NCBI GenBank assembly: GCA_947179485.1
Contig: OX359250.1
Location: 2,625,661 to 2,689,660 of the forward strand
DNA: 64,000 nucleotides
Direction: 5' to 3'
From: Allacma fusca
Lineage: Eukaryota; Arthropoda; Collembola; Symphypleona; Sminthuridae
Below, piece after piece: positions 26,301 through 41,300 of the stretch. Position 1 is the stretch's first letter; each line of letters begins with the position of its first letter. A model generated the notes under the pieces. The model did not search any database, had not been told where the DNA came from, and was given only the letters and a program-made list of their open reading frames with translations. A program made the translations under genes and the position numbers.

Positions 26301-29300
26301 ATTTGAATGGGTACCTAAATCCCGGTTCCAACCATAACGGGAACGGGAACACTTAAGGGGAGTACCCATTAAGTGGGAACAGGAACTTTTGTACCCATAC
26401 GACCACTGTCCTGGAATTTGCAACTTTAATGGTAAGGTTTCGGTAACTCTGCGACTTCCAAGAATTCATTGAGATTTTTAATTTTAAAAAAATTAAGGAT
26501 GAGCTGATATTCAAGTGGGTCTCGTCACACGCGAGCAGAGAACACAGACGCTGGCGTAATTACCAGCGGCGGGACTACAGTAAGCGGAATTATCACGATC
26601 GGGATTAAAACGGCAGAATTGTTTTCACGAGATTAATTTCATCAGGAATGTCGATCGCCGGAAGCTTGACACGGCGTTTAGTGTAATGCTGTAACCAGCT
26701 CCAAGATTACGAAGAGGTAGAATAGAAATGCTTAAACTAAATAACGATTAATTCACAGTACCCCATGCTTGCGTGGAGAAGCAGATTCTTCGGGACAAAA
26801 CGCGGAAACATGACGTCGGCCTTGAGTTTTTTGCCTGTAATCAGGGCAAGGCTGATGGATAAAATGACCGGTTGGTACTTCATCCTCATTCAGTGCTAGC
26901 ACTACCAAATATTCAAATGTGAACGAGGTGTTCCGTTTAACCAACAAGCTCAAGGTGTTGACATTACTGTCCCCTTCGATTTCATAAATGTGAAGTCTGA
27001 CTGGTGGAGGTTTCGTTTGAGGTTTCCCTTTTCCAATTATGTCGAACTTAACTCCCTTACAAATTGCGTTGAGCTTAACGAGATTAGGTTTCGTGACGGA
27101 AGTCGCTGGAGTTAACCCTGTCGTAAGTTCACTGGAACTACTTTCTCCCACGCTGCTTTCACTATGGTCCGCATGTGAAGATGTCCCAGGGTCTACCGTT
27201 GAGGATTCTTCTGCAAAATTAGAATTTGCACGAATTGTTAAAAAGTCAGAAATTAAAATCAACACATACGCATTAACAATTACATGTTTGTCTTCCTCTA
27301 TCCCATATAAGCAGGTTTTTAAAAATCTCGATTAACCCTTTTGATACAGAGTTAATAGAACTTAACCAAGCACCTTTGAGGCTTGTTTTCTATTCTAAAG
27401 GCAAAATTTAGATTGCAAAAGTATTCAGAGACATCCATATTTTGAATATCTCGCCATTTAACTGCGTGCTGAAGTAATTTTTGTTATATAGCAATTAAAT
27501 TCTTTTAATATGAGCTCTTACATGAGATGGGAAAGGATAATGAGCAAAACAAAGAGCTTAACATAACCAGAAAATAGTGGTAAGGTCCGAAAGCAGGCTC
27601 TTTAAATATGAACGGCCCGAACCCAGTGTTTGAAAAGATCCAACCACGAACTTGACATGACCATGAATACTCAAGTACCTTTTTCCAGATTACCGCGAAC
27701 TTAAAATTTTCAGTGATTCTTGATGGTGACTAGTTCGGAATTTCAAGTAATTCTTGGATTACTTGGCCATGTATATACTAATATACTTGACCAAGTACTA
27801 CGGTGCAAGTAAAGTATTTATTCATGAACGCTAACTTGACTTGAGGTACGAAATCATGATCAAGACTAGTGTTTCTGAACGGTACCAAAACATGAACTCG
27901 ACCCGACTCGTTTTCCCGAACCGAAAAAAATCCCATTTCTGTTCCCAAAACCGGAAAATTAAACCGGTTCCCGAACCGGAAGAAAATGTATAGGATTCAT
28001 TTTTATGGAAGTCAAAATTGTGTCGCTTTTCAAATTATAGTTGACAAATGCTTCGCAAATGCATGTTTCGCGTTTTCATCCAAAACGCGAAACAAACACT
28101 TCCCGAAAGTTTTCGGTTTTGATTTATGTACCCGAAACCGGACCGAATTTTAACGGTTTTTTAAACCGTTGACCCGAAACCGGACCGAATTTTAACGGTT
28201 CTTTAAACCGTTGACCCGAAACCGGACCGAATTTTAACGGTTCTTTAAACCGTTGACCCGAAACCGGACCGAATTTTAACGGTTCTTTAAACCGTTGACC
28301 CGAAACCGGACCGAATTTTAACGGTTCTTCAAACCGTTGACCCGAAACCGAACCGAAACCTGGGGAATTCCCGGTACTGAACAGAAACACTAATCAAGAC
28401 CACGAAATGCCGGAACTTGACTCGAAATGTTCATGACTTTTAAATGAATTACTTTACCTGAACCCGAACGCTATCTTGACTTGAAATGCTCGTGGTCTAC
28501 TTGTACTTGTGCGCAGCTCTGTTCTACACAACCAATATAATCACATTTGTACCTGATTCTCAGGGTATTGTATACAATCTCAAACAGTTTCTGAATAAAT
28601 ATATTTTTGTGGATCAGCGCATCCAGCAAACTATCAAAATTCAATTCATCTGTAGTCAAAACACCAATACACATCCTTTTGGTGTTTGGATAACCGTGCG
28701 CAGTGTAAGTACAATACCGAGAAAAACGGTTTATTTTTGAGATCTCGGCAAGAAATTCTCTATTGAAATGACAGAATTGAAAATTAACACGCTAGCTTAA
28801 ATGAGCTAGGAAGAAGACAAAATTCGTACTAAATATCTACGTAAATTAATAAATAGAGAAAAAATGATAATACAATGTGATGTTTTTTCTTTATACCTGT
28901 ATAGCTTTCCACAGATGACAAAAATTGGCGATTCATGTTTATATTCATACGACTAGAAATGTAAAACCTCCTTCTGGAATCCTCGGTAACCTTTTCTTTA
29001 TAGCAATGGTAGGTCTCATTTCCCAAACTGTACGAAGTTTTTAATTCTGCTGCCTTCATAACATTAATTACAGGCGAATCAATTCCAGCCCAAAATTCCT
29101 TAGGTTTAGCCACATTCCCTGTTTCACGAACAATGAGGGCTTTAAATTGAACACTCGTAGGACGAGGTCCGTCTTTAGGACTCCAAAACCAAAATATTGA
29201 CTCTTCGTCTAGTTTTACGTAATTTTTGTTCTTATTCGGGATTATGTAAACGAACCGAGTGTTCTAAGAATTGCAAAATTAGCATCGACAAATGAATGGG

Positions 29301-32300
29301 TTTTCATTTAAATGTTAGACGAAATTTAAATAAAATCTAACCCCATATTTCTTGATTAATGATGGATTTTTAATGCATCTATCAAGTTTCCGTATTCCTG
29401 CCATTCGAGGGTTTGCGTCCTGACAAGCTTTGTTTCCAAAATGTCCAGTTGGAATTCCATCTTGATTCAAAGCAACTATAGAAATGTAATGGAACACATC
29501 CGTGGTTTTTCTCCTGAAAAGTACACTGAGGACATCTGCATTTTGGTCTCCAAAAATTTCGTATACTTGAACATCGACTGGAGCTTTTAAACGCAACGGC
29601 TCATTCTCAAAATTAAAAATGTCAGCCGCTCTACAAGCTACAAAGAATGTCGGTATAAAAGGATCATAGGATTCAGAAGAAGGTTCCATTGACAAAGTTG
29701 TTGTCGTAGACTGAAATTCCACCCTGCTTGTTTCTTCCGTCGGTAAGTAATATGTTGTTCTTGGTTTTTCTTTGAAAACAAAGACATTTGTTAAGATTGT
29801 ACTAACTATGAAATTATTAGGAGTGCACTTTTGAATTCACAAGCAAGGTAACTTAAAAACATTTTTACCCGAAAAACTGCAAAATCAATTGAGTTTTTTA
29901 ATATTGTGGGGTTAAAAATCTAAATCCCTCTGTCAAAGCTTCAAATGTTTTTTGTGCAAAAGCTTCTTATATTATTTCTTGACTGACCATGATAAAATGT
30001 GAACAAAAAAGTAAAACCCGACTTGACTAATACTGCCGATAGAACAGCAATAGAGAAACCAGAAACGAAGAGATACTTTAATGAATAAGTGTAGTACCTG
30101 GCGCTAAATCTTCTAAGCTAAATCTAATTAAATGATGTCAAGTGTTAACATGTGCAAATACATATGTACAGAAACTGTGTACTTGTGCTCGCGCCATCTA
30201 TAGTACGATTTGTGGTTTATATGAAATTGTGTTTCGTATTAACCGGTAGATATCGCAAGAACCCGCACATGTTTGAATTGGATTGTAAACGTTTTTTAAG
30301 TATTAAAGGTATGAAAATGGAAATAGGAAATGTATTCATCAAGATTCTACTATCAATTATACAACACATACAACAACCAATACATTTTCCTCGGTTGCAA
30401 TACTAAAACTTCATTTTTTTCAGATCACCTTCAAATATTAACAAACCTTCCTGTTATTCGCTTGAAAAAGATTCATTTTTTGCTATTATATCGTTAGGTA
30501 AGTCAGAAAAAATCCGAAAACACAACCCGAGTTTTCTCCCGACATTATGCATGCATTTAAAAAGCGAAGCCAATCCCGTCATGAGTTAAAAAAATGGGCA
30601 TCGCTAAACTCCGGCGTGTGGACTGTTCAGTTGGGCTAAATTTTACAATCCCTGCCATTTCCTCCTTAGTTAGCCTTTACTCTTTGTTATATATCGTCGG
30701 TGAAGAGGCAAAATGATCTAGGTGCATGATCGATTAGAATCAAAATGATCTACATGCAGTTTCACTAAAGGCAAAATGAACTACTTGCATTGAATTTTAA
30801 AATCAAAATGATCTAGATGTAGTTTCTCTTAAAAGCAAAATGATCTAGATGCAAATTATAATAAAAACAATACGTGTAAACACATTATAATGTCAGTATA
30901 TAAATATGCGACAAATTAAAAATCTTTTTTTTTCATAAAAAAATTGGTTATTCTGCGTTTAAATTATATTATAAAATACAAAATAAATACTAGGAGGCAG
31001 TAAACCCAAAATTGTAGTTTTTAGGAAAAGTAATGTGATAATGATTTGAGGTCAGATTATATTATTTAATTATAATGAAATTGTATTAAATATTTATTCA
31101 CTGACCCCTTATAATAATTAACAATAATAATAATTAATAATAATAATAATTACCGTCCTTATAAGCTACGTGTCCTCCTTGCAGAAGCTATTTTTCTCAC
31201 ACAGATTGCTTTTATGGAAAACTGCATGTAGGTCAGTTTGCTTTTAAAAAGACTTGTACCTAGTTCATTTTGCCTTTAGGGAAAAAGTTATGTAGATCAT
31301 TTTGATTCTAATCGAGTATGCACCTAGATCATTTTGCCTCTTCACCGACGATATATTGCTTATAAATAGTTATATATACATATGTATTTTGCTTATCCCA
31401 TAGAACCGCGTTTGGTGTATTTACAGTTTCAAAGTTTGATCTTTAATTTGTCATTACTCCAAGCACCTGTTTATGCATTATATGGTAACACCCATTTTAA
31501 GCATTTTTTGCATAGGAGGTTGCATAGGAGGAAAACTTATTAAAAAGTTTTAACTTATTCCAGCAACACTTAGTCCAAAAAATTAAGAAAAGTCACCTCC
31601 TATGCAAAAAATGCTTAAAATGGGTGTTACCATATAATGCCTAAACGGGTGCTTGGAGTAATGGCAAATTCAAGTTCAAACTTGGGGACTGCAAATAAAT
31701 ACACCACACAAAGCTCTTTGAAATTAGCAAAATATATAGGATAATACATAGAACAATATCTATAAGCAATATATATTACAAAGTGGAAAAAGGTGGACAA
31801 AGTGGATAAAGGAGGAAATCGCCAGGATTGTAAAATCTAGTCGTCCAGTTCACACCAAAAGTGTTACTCTTCAATGTAAAATTATTAGTGGCTTGGAATA
31901 CTCAATCCTTTTGAATTGGTAAGTTATAAGCTTCTCCTTAAAATCGTATATAACGGAAGGTCATTGTGATTCTACAATTCTATACTCTTTATATATGTAT
32001 ACTTACTTAATTCAGGGTACAAATCTTCCAGGAACTCGTCACTTATTTTAATTTCACTAGGAACTGTTGATAAGAAAAAGTTTCGTTCAGCCCAGGCTGT
32101 TAGCTCATTTTTATAGCACGGATACATGCTGTGCGAAATATCTTCAAGTGGCGTCCATTTTATTTTATCCAAAAACTCTATGACAGGTGATGGTGTGATC
32201 CAATACCGGTATCTCTCTATGGCAGACTTGTTTTCATAAATTGCAGTTAATATAAATTGTATTTTCCGAGGGCGATGGCCATCTACCGGATTCCATGTCC

Positions 32301-35300
32301 AGAAGAATGTCTCCGTATTCAGAGATGTATACCCAGCGGCCACATCCGGTATTAAGTAGGCAAATCGGGTTGGCTAAATTGTGGCCATAACAAATTACTA
32401 ATATCTGTACGAATCCAATAAGTATCGACAAATGCAAACTAATTATCTTATATAATGGGGCAGCACTAATAATTGGAAACAAATGTTACCCCGTATTTTT
32501 GATTTAGCGTCTTGTTAGTTGTGCATCTATGACTTATTTGAAGCCGGCCTTGTCTTTGAGGATTTGGGTCCGAGCACGCGTGGTGACCAAAATGGCCAAC
32601 AGGAGTACCTTCTTCGTTTAAAGCTATTATAATCAAATATTGAATAGAAGGTACCGGAGCTGTTGAATTTGGCTCAATAAGTATAGCTAGAGTATTTGCA
32701 TTGCCATCCCCCATAATTTCAAAAATTTTCAGGTGTACTGGTGAAAAGGATTTACTAGGCCGTCCTTCTACCTCAAAATGCTTGACCTGGTTACACATTA
32801 CACCTTGTTGAACTAGCGTTGGAACTCCTTGAACAGGTTCTATCGTCGTCCATTCAGGTGATGATGTGCTACTGTCTTTACTGACTGTACTGGCACTCTC
32901 ACTAGGTGTTGTGCTTGAACTTTCAATAGCTGTTTTTGTGCTTTCATCAATATTTGTACTTGTACTAGTAGAATGCACTGGTGACTCAGTAGTCGATTCA
33001 CCTTCATCTGCATTCAAAGGTTATAACGAAATTTAATATCCCATTTGTATTATATTATGTAAATGAAACTTTGTAACGTAACGCCCTCTCTCAAGGTTCT
33101 CAACGGATCGGATATATCCGAACGGATATGGATCGGATACGGATATGATACGGGTAGGATAAAACTAAGAATGGCGACACGGATATCCGTCCGAGGACAT
33201 TCGCGGATAAAACAGTTTTGAAAGCATAAAATAAAAACAAAACATAAATGCTATCTGCTGCACACACCGACAGTAGATTAGTTTGTCGATTTCTCAAAAC
33301 TTTTATGTATGTATGTTTATTGTGTTTTCGAGCTTGCTCATACACAAAAAATACATTTGACAAAGATTTTCCTGAATCGCGTACAACAACATTAGTGATT
33401 GTTGGGGTTTTCTCAAATATTTCACCTATCTCTCAACATAGATTAGTTTTGACCAGAAATTCAGACACATTTTGAAATTCAGCTACTTATTCTAGTTACC
33501 TGTTCTTATACGCTTGAACGCTTGAAATTGGTCAAGCTTGCCAGTAAGGAAATTTTTGAGGGTACTTGAAACGATAGAACTCTCAATTTTTAAATTGTTT
33601 ATATTAAACGTTTTGTCAAGCACACATATGTGCACGGTTTTTTTAGTCTTTATAATATGTTATAAACTAGCAATATATTGAATTTAAAACTAAAAGTCCA
33701 ACGGTAGGAACAGTTTCAATTTCTACAATTGATTCGTGTATCCACAGACAGAATAGAATATCCGCGGATAGCATGTTTTTGTATCCGACGGTTTCGGATA
33801 GAGGATAAAGAAGTCACCCCAAAATCCGCGGATAAGATTTGGATAAGATTATTTTAAATCCGATGGAAGCGGATAGGATCCGATACGCTTCAGTATTATC
33901 GGTAAAAATTCGGATCGGATAAGATACGGATAGGATGTTTGAATTATCTGTTGAGAACCTTACCGTAGTGGAACAGGTTGTACAGGTACAGGTTGTAGGG
34001 GCAATGGCTAAATCGACGAATAAATTAATTATTAAATACATATAATCATATATCTTATAATCTTTACGTTCCGGCTTACCTGTGAGCGCGAGCAATGAGG
34101 ACATAAACACTTTATTCATAGGGATCTGGGAATCCGATGGATCAATATAGAAATTTCGATCAGAAGTTTCGCTAAGCTTATTCACATAGCAACTATTGCT
34201 CCCATCATCTTCCCTATTAAATCCCTTTGTTTTGATTTTTTCCCGAAAGCGGACAACCGGAGATCGAACTTGAATCCAGTACTCTTTAGGGTTTTCTTGG
34301 ATTCCTGTTTCTCGGACCACAATCATTTTAAACTGAATTTTCTCAGGCCGGTCTCCATCTTTCGCATTCCAATACCAAAAGATAGACTCCTGATCTAAAC
34401 TTTCTCCTTCTGTCGGCTCAAAAGGAATAATTATTGAAGCGTAGCGGGTGTGCTATAATAAATGCATTTCAGAACATTAAATCTCTTCTCCGGTACCGTT
34501 ATTTAGTACGTATTACTGATGTAATTAAAACGTATTGAAATGGGTGCTTTCGAACCCCGTATTTCCTTATTAATTGGGGGTCATCAGTGCATTCCTCATC
34601 AAATACTCTGAGCCCTTTCATTTTAGTGTTCGGATCTGGACACGCTTTGTTGCCAAAATGACCAGCGGGCACTCCATTCTGATTTAATGCTGTGACCGAC
34701 ACGTAGTGAAAGCTAATACTTCTCTGTCGTTGCAGTACGACACTGAGAACATCTGCATTACTGTCTCCCATTATTTCATACAGTTTGATGTACACTGGTG
34801 GAGGTGTTTTTAAAGGGTCCACATCCACATTAAAATAATCTAATGTTGTGCATACTACTCCTTCAGTTTCGTCGTATTCTACTGGTAATTGATTTAAAAA
34901 TACAGACGGCATAGTTGTTGTTACTTCATTAATAATAATTGTACTTTCTACAGTTGGGCTGGGTAATAATCGAAAAGGTGATTTTGTGTGTTCTGTGGTC
35001 GATTTTCCTGTAAAAACAAATAATTCACTAGGATCTAATATTCATATATGATTTTCTGTATGTTGTGGTTCGATTACGACAGAAAGCTGTAGGCACCCAC
35101 GAATTTTAGGATACAAAACGTACAAACTTACAATTAATGATTTGACAGTGTTGATTTGACAGAATATAACAATTACATTACGTTACATTACATTTACAAT
35201 GACGTAATAACGAAAACGTGCACACTTACTCAACTCTGGATACAAGTCACCGACAAACTCTTCGCTCAGCCTAATTTGGTTCTGCTCACCGATTAATACG

Positions 35301-38300
35301 AAATTTCTTTCGGAATGCGTCGTGAGAATGTTTGCATAACAAAGACTCAGTTCAGAGAGTAAGTCTTTTGGTTCCACCCATTTTACCTTATCCCGGAGCT
35401 CGATCACAGGAGAAGGCACAATCCAGTACTTCCAGGCTTCTTTTGTATCCGTTCCCTCATCAATTGCAGTTACAATGAACTGTATTGTTTTTGGAGGATG
35501 ACCTTCTTTCGGATTCCAAGTCCAGAAAAACGATTCTTGGTTTAGGGTGTTGAAACCAGAGGCAATATCCGGAATCATGTAGGCGAATCGTGTGTTCTAT
35601 TTTAAATTATTAATTATAGTAACGTTGTAGTTCTTGCAATAATAAATAGGCGTTACATGTGTGGTTACTAGTTACATATGTAACTATATACGATATATCG
35701 TTCTGGTAATCCAGAAAAGCGTATATGAAACATACCCCATATTTTTTAATAAGTGACTTGTCGTTTGTGCACTGTTGATTCAATTGTCGAAGGCCATGCC
35801 TAAGTTCATTTGGATCTGGACAGCCTCTGTTTTCAAAATGACCGACGGTGATACCATTCTCGTTCAGAGCCACGATTACCAAATAAGTTATAGGAGGCAG
35901 GGTAAGATTTTGCCTTGTGATTATCGATAATGTATTTGAATTGGAATCGCCCATAATTTCATATACATTCAGATAAATTGGTGCGTATCCTTTGCTTGGC
36001 TCTCCTTGAACTTCAAAGTGTTTAATTTGATTGCATACGACACCTTGACGTACCAAGGTGGGAACTCCTTGAACAGATGCTATTGTTGGCCACACAGGAG
36101 GTAACGTACTCCTGCTTTCACTGGATGTTTTAATGCTAACCACACCAGACGTCATTTGTGCTGTGTCTGCTGTTTTATTGTCACTGCCTGGCGTTGAGCT
36201 CGTGCTTTCTGGTGTTTTTTGGAAGAACGTATTCGTGCTAGCTGGAATCCCTGAAGATATGTTCATGGGAATATAATTTTAAAACCTTTGTTCTTAATAA
36301 AGGCAGGAACCAATAAAGACAACTTTGGTACTGCATAGTACAGGACGTTCAATAACCTTTGCCCCATGTATCCCGTAGGATCTAATGATGCACATTATGA
36401 TAAAAGGTTTTGATATCGTTTTAGGAACAAGAAAAATTTCGAAAATTGGAAAATTTGAAGTGGTTTGTACATTTACGTGAACAGGAGGTTGTGCTGGTGA
36501 AATTTGTTTCCAGTTAAGTTGAATAGCATAGAAGCCTTTTATATATCTTTGTTCATTAAAAGGTGGTAGAGAACATTAGCTCTGCCAAATTATCCTGATT
36601 TCTAACAGTAAAAGGCCATTATCTTGAGTCAGATTATGATGTGGAAAAATGGTGTGTCGTCATCAGTCAGTCGGGAACACTATTTTGGGTATCATTTTGA
36701 CCACAATCGGTGCATGCTAATAATGGTAAGTTCAGAACCAATTCGAGTGTACTGAAACCATTTTCGGTTCATTCTAGACCAAAAACAGTAAAGGGGATTT
36801 TAAGCGTAATTTATACAGTGTGACTCTCATAATTTGGTTTCAGTCAATACATACATATAAATTCACTCAAACCAAGTATAAAATAGCTATTACTAAAGTT
36901 GACCGTTCACTGTCTGGGCAATTGTTTACTGTTTAAATCATGCATGCAACAGTTCATTCAATGAACTAGTTCGTTAATTGAACTTTTCTGAAATATTTCA
37001 AGATTTGAGTGAACTTGAGTGAACTCAAAATTTATCAATTTATGTGACGAATGAGTTTGAATCGACCTGTTTGGCAAATGTAACGAACGTGAATGAACGT
37101 GAACGTCTAGATACGATTACGAGATCTGAATTGAACTGAATGTGAGAATACGTATTACGGAACTCTGACTTAACGTATATGTTCCTAATGCTTAAACTGA
37201 TTCAAACCATCAAAGAACTAAATATTTTCGGCAGATATCCCTGGAAATTTCTAATTTTCAATTAAAAATAAGATTTAAGATTAAAATAGGAACTTTAAAT
37301 TAAATATTCATGATTGAACTGAATTGATTCAAAGGACGGATAATATGAACGTGAGTTGAACTTTTTATTTGAACGTTCAATATATATATCAATAGGATTG
37401 TATATAGGTGCACGTGGAACAATTTCAAAATTTTTTGTAAAATTTCTAAAACGATTTAGAATTTCAAATACTGTTATTGATGAAGTAGTAGCAACAGTGC
37501 TAAAAAGTGGTGCTTTAATATGTAATAATCATTTTTACAGAAATACATAAAACATTATACTATCATATATGATATAATACACTAGGAAATAGTATACTGA
37601 GTCAATGTATGGCTACTTCTGTTGAGAAGCAGTGTCAATAAAGTCTTTATATATAGAGTGAACGTGACTGAACGCAAAAAGACATACTTATGAATTGAAC
37701 TGAGTGCGAATGGTATAACCAATAAGAATGAACTGAGTGTGAGTGAACGCTGCGCGAAAGAAAATAAAATGAAACAAAAAAAAAATTATTGAACTTTTCC
37801 CCAAAGTTGCATGCATGGTTTAAATACAAGATTAAATTATGTTTAATGATTACTTTTATAAAAAACCAAGTGTTAATTTTGGTTGATGAACTGCTATTTT
37901 TACTAGCTGAGATTGAAGATGAGGTTAAATCCACGAATTATTAGGATTTTGATTTCGTAGATACCTGAACACTTTTACGGAGTTGCAGCCTAAAATTAAA
38001 ATTTATATTTAGACCAGTAAATCTAAAACTAGAAATTTTTCCAACTTCTCAAATGTACTTAAGTCGTAAGTATTAATAATTTACAATTATCTCTGAATCA
38101 CGTTTCATGAGTTGCTTCTAAAAATTTTTCCTACTTTAGTACTTTGTAATACGCATTACAATCAGATCAAAATTGGAAAAAAATTGTTTGAACAAAACTC
38201 CGGATACGGTAATTACCGTTAATAATAAATAATAATTAATACGGTATTGAATTGCATGTTTGTATTGTAGCGAAGTTCAGTTGATCATTAATAAGACAAC

Positions 38301-41300
38301 TTCTACTTAATGTACAAACGCAAGCTACTGGGGCCACCCTGTAGCAATACTTCTGATCGCATTATATATTAAAATCCACAGCGCTAAATTGCGACTGTAA
38401 TAAATCGTAAAAATTGCCTTTGCTGTACAAAAAATAATGAACTTTTCTATGAAACCAATTATAAAAGGCTCGTTTTCTCGGACTCGGACAGAAAAAAAAC
38501 TGAATGAGATGATGAAAATTGATGAAATTTTTATCGACAACGCCTACAGAGTCAAACTGACGAAACCTAAAAAACCGAGAGCAGTACAAGTGAGCTTTGC
38601 TAAATTGTCTGAGCAAGAAGCAGTTTGAATACAAAACTTATACTGAGGCGGAAAAATATCCTAGTCTACATTATCACCTTACCTGTGTGGAAGACGCAGA
38701 ACATGCGAGAGTAAACCGAGAAGAGAAAAGAAATCACGTCTAAGATCAAACTGCATGAGACAACGGTCTATACCCTTGTAACGACAAGCATCTATAAATA
38801 ATATCGGGTACTGGAATGTATGCACTAGGACATACTTCCAGTGCTTGAATTCTTTTATTACTGACATGAAACCAATTTTTTTATGCATCTCAGAAACCGG
38901 GACCTGTGACAAAATTCACTTGAAAAACTAATATTTTAAATAACAATGACTTCAGCTTTGTAAAGTCAACACACAGAAGCAAAAGGTCCAGCTGTAGGTT
39001 ATTCGTAGGCATGAAATATAAATTAGAAAGTATTTGCAACGTATAATTTTCGGAGGAAAATGGCTTTCTAAATTAAATCTCGTAAAATTGAATTCCTGGT
39101 CAATTCCCCGAGAGAGACACAATTCGTGTAACTCCAAACATAAGAGGGTAAATCTTTTTAAGTAACGTTATTACGTGATATGAACGCTAGTATTGTCACA
39201 AAAACGTATTCGAATCTTTGCAAGGTAGCTTTGCATAACTGGATGACTTGCGTGGACGTTGACATTGCTCACAGTTTGGAAAAACATACCGTCCCGGGGC
39301 CATCCAAACAAACGGTCAGTCATGATTACCCTCACACGACTATCTCTACGGCCATGGACTTACTCAAAAAATTCAAAGAGCAAGGGAAGACCTAACAAAA
39401 CTTGAAGCAGATCAGTTTTCATTAAGAAATTTATTTAAACAAGCGTGAAACAATGGGGACATCCCAAAACAGGTAGAAAGAATTAAAATCAGATAAATAT
39501 TCTATAAAGCCATCGTGGAGCTGTAACACAATCCAATTCCTCAACAAGACTAAACGTAATTACATACCTACTCCTCCCAGGTAGACCAAAACCACAGTAA
39601 TGAACAACTGCCAAGGCCGATATTGTCCACCTAAAAACTAGGCGACCCCATATGACAGAAAATACAACAAGTAATAATTTATTGGAATTCAGAAACTTGG
39701 TTTAATCTACAACATAAGGACTTTGCAATTGTAACATTTTTATTAACTGGACATTAATCCTAATGACATTTAAATTATGGAGGAAATCGCAATGGAGTAT
39801 CCAGGGGAAAATATGTGTAGCATATAAAACCAAGCAAGACAAAATCTCCTGGTGTAGTACCACATAAGTAACCATAAACCATACATCTCTGCTCGTTATC
39901 ATTAATGAGTCGTCTAGAGATTTTATCTGCGATTTTTAAATTTGTTCACAACTTGATGCATTAGAAAGGATTTTTGTTTCATTGTTTGCAGCCTTAATGT
40001 GGCTTCAAGCTCAAGCCAAGGACCTTCTTCTTACATACATTTGCACTCCTAAGCTTGGTCAAATTTATTTGAATTTAATTCACTGTAACATTCATTAAAC
40101 TGTACGGATGATATTGGAGCCGCCGAAAAGAGATCTTAATAAAATAATAACAGTAAATTCTGTAGAAGGGACTCGTCCGCGCAAGATCAAAAGTGGAGTT
40201 CAATCCATTTTTTTCAATCCACCCGTTTTTGATTTTTCTGGTAGGAATTACTGTGTGATTAAATTATAGGGACAAAAATGGGTTGTGTTTATTTTGGGAA
40301 TGTCACCCTGGGGTAATAAATGAATCCTTCATCCTCGAGGATCTTTGGACAACGACATCAGATAATCGACTCGTACGCGCTAATAATTATTCAGGTTTAG
40401 GAAATGGAAGATATGAACAATTACAGTGGTAGATTCGAGATGCTCCTGCGGTCATATGCGGAAAGATTAAATACCAAATTTGGAACGCTGAAGGAAGACT
40501 AACGTCTTCCTAATATGCTTTTTCCAGATCCGCAATAAAATTGCCTTTGCTCTGCTATTGTGCTAGATCGTGGAGATAGGGGCAAAGGTTATTGAACAAC
40601 ATGTAATACAGATATATATAACTTACTTAACTCAGGATACAAGTCCTCCAGAAATTCTTGGCTCATATGGATAATTTCAGACTGATCTTTCTCTAACACA
40701 AAGTTCCGCTCTGATTGTGCGTGGACTATATCCTTATAGCAATAGTATTTCTCTGGGAGAAAGTCGCTTTGTTTCGTAAATGGAATATTTTGTCTGAACT
40801 GTATTACCGGGGATGATACAACCCAGTAAATCCACTCCGTCGAAGAAGCGTGCCTTGCATTAATTGCGGTTACTTTGAATTGTATTTTTGAAGGTCGGGT
40901 GCCCTCTTTAGGATTCCACGTCCAAAAGAACGACTCTTCATTTAGTGTACTGTATCCACCAAATATGTCGGGTAGCATGTAAGCAAATCGCCCGCTCTAT
41001 TTACAGTTTAATAACAAAGTCTTATTACACAATTGTGGGAATGACAAAAGAGACAATGCTGTGACCGTGACCAGTGGTGGAATCATAAAATGTTTTATGT
41101 TTTATCCTGACACTAAGTCAGGCTTTGAAATTTTTATTTTACTGCAACTGCATTGTCACGTCACTATTATTTCCTTAAGCAGGATCCAGGTAACCCAACC
41201 GTAAATTAAGGTAACCATCTTGGTATTGCCTATTTCAGAAACGAATTTCAACCACGAGGACTAGTTTAACAAAACAAAATGTGTCTCTGCGTTACAACCG

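Noticed and set aside
25952-26302. 116-codon minus-strand frame as a gene
   Set aside because: Overlaps a GGGAACGGG-motif patch, shows no family pattern, and lies in the reductase intron.
28124-28390. 88-codon minus-strand frame with FGPVSGQRFKEPLK repeats
   Set aside because: It is the 42-bp tandem array inside a hAT MITE with exact target duplication; the period is a multiple of three, so the frame stays open by chance.
33093-33961. 8-bp target duplication for the GGATACGG element
   Set aside because: Flanks CCTCTCTC and ACCGTAGT do not match, so hAT membership was not claimed on that ground.
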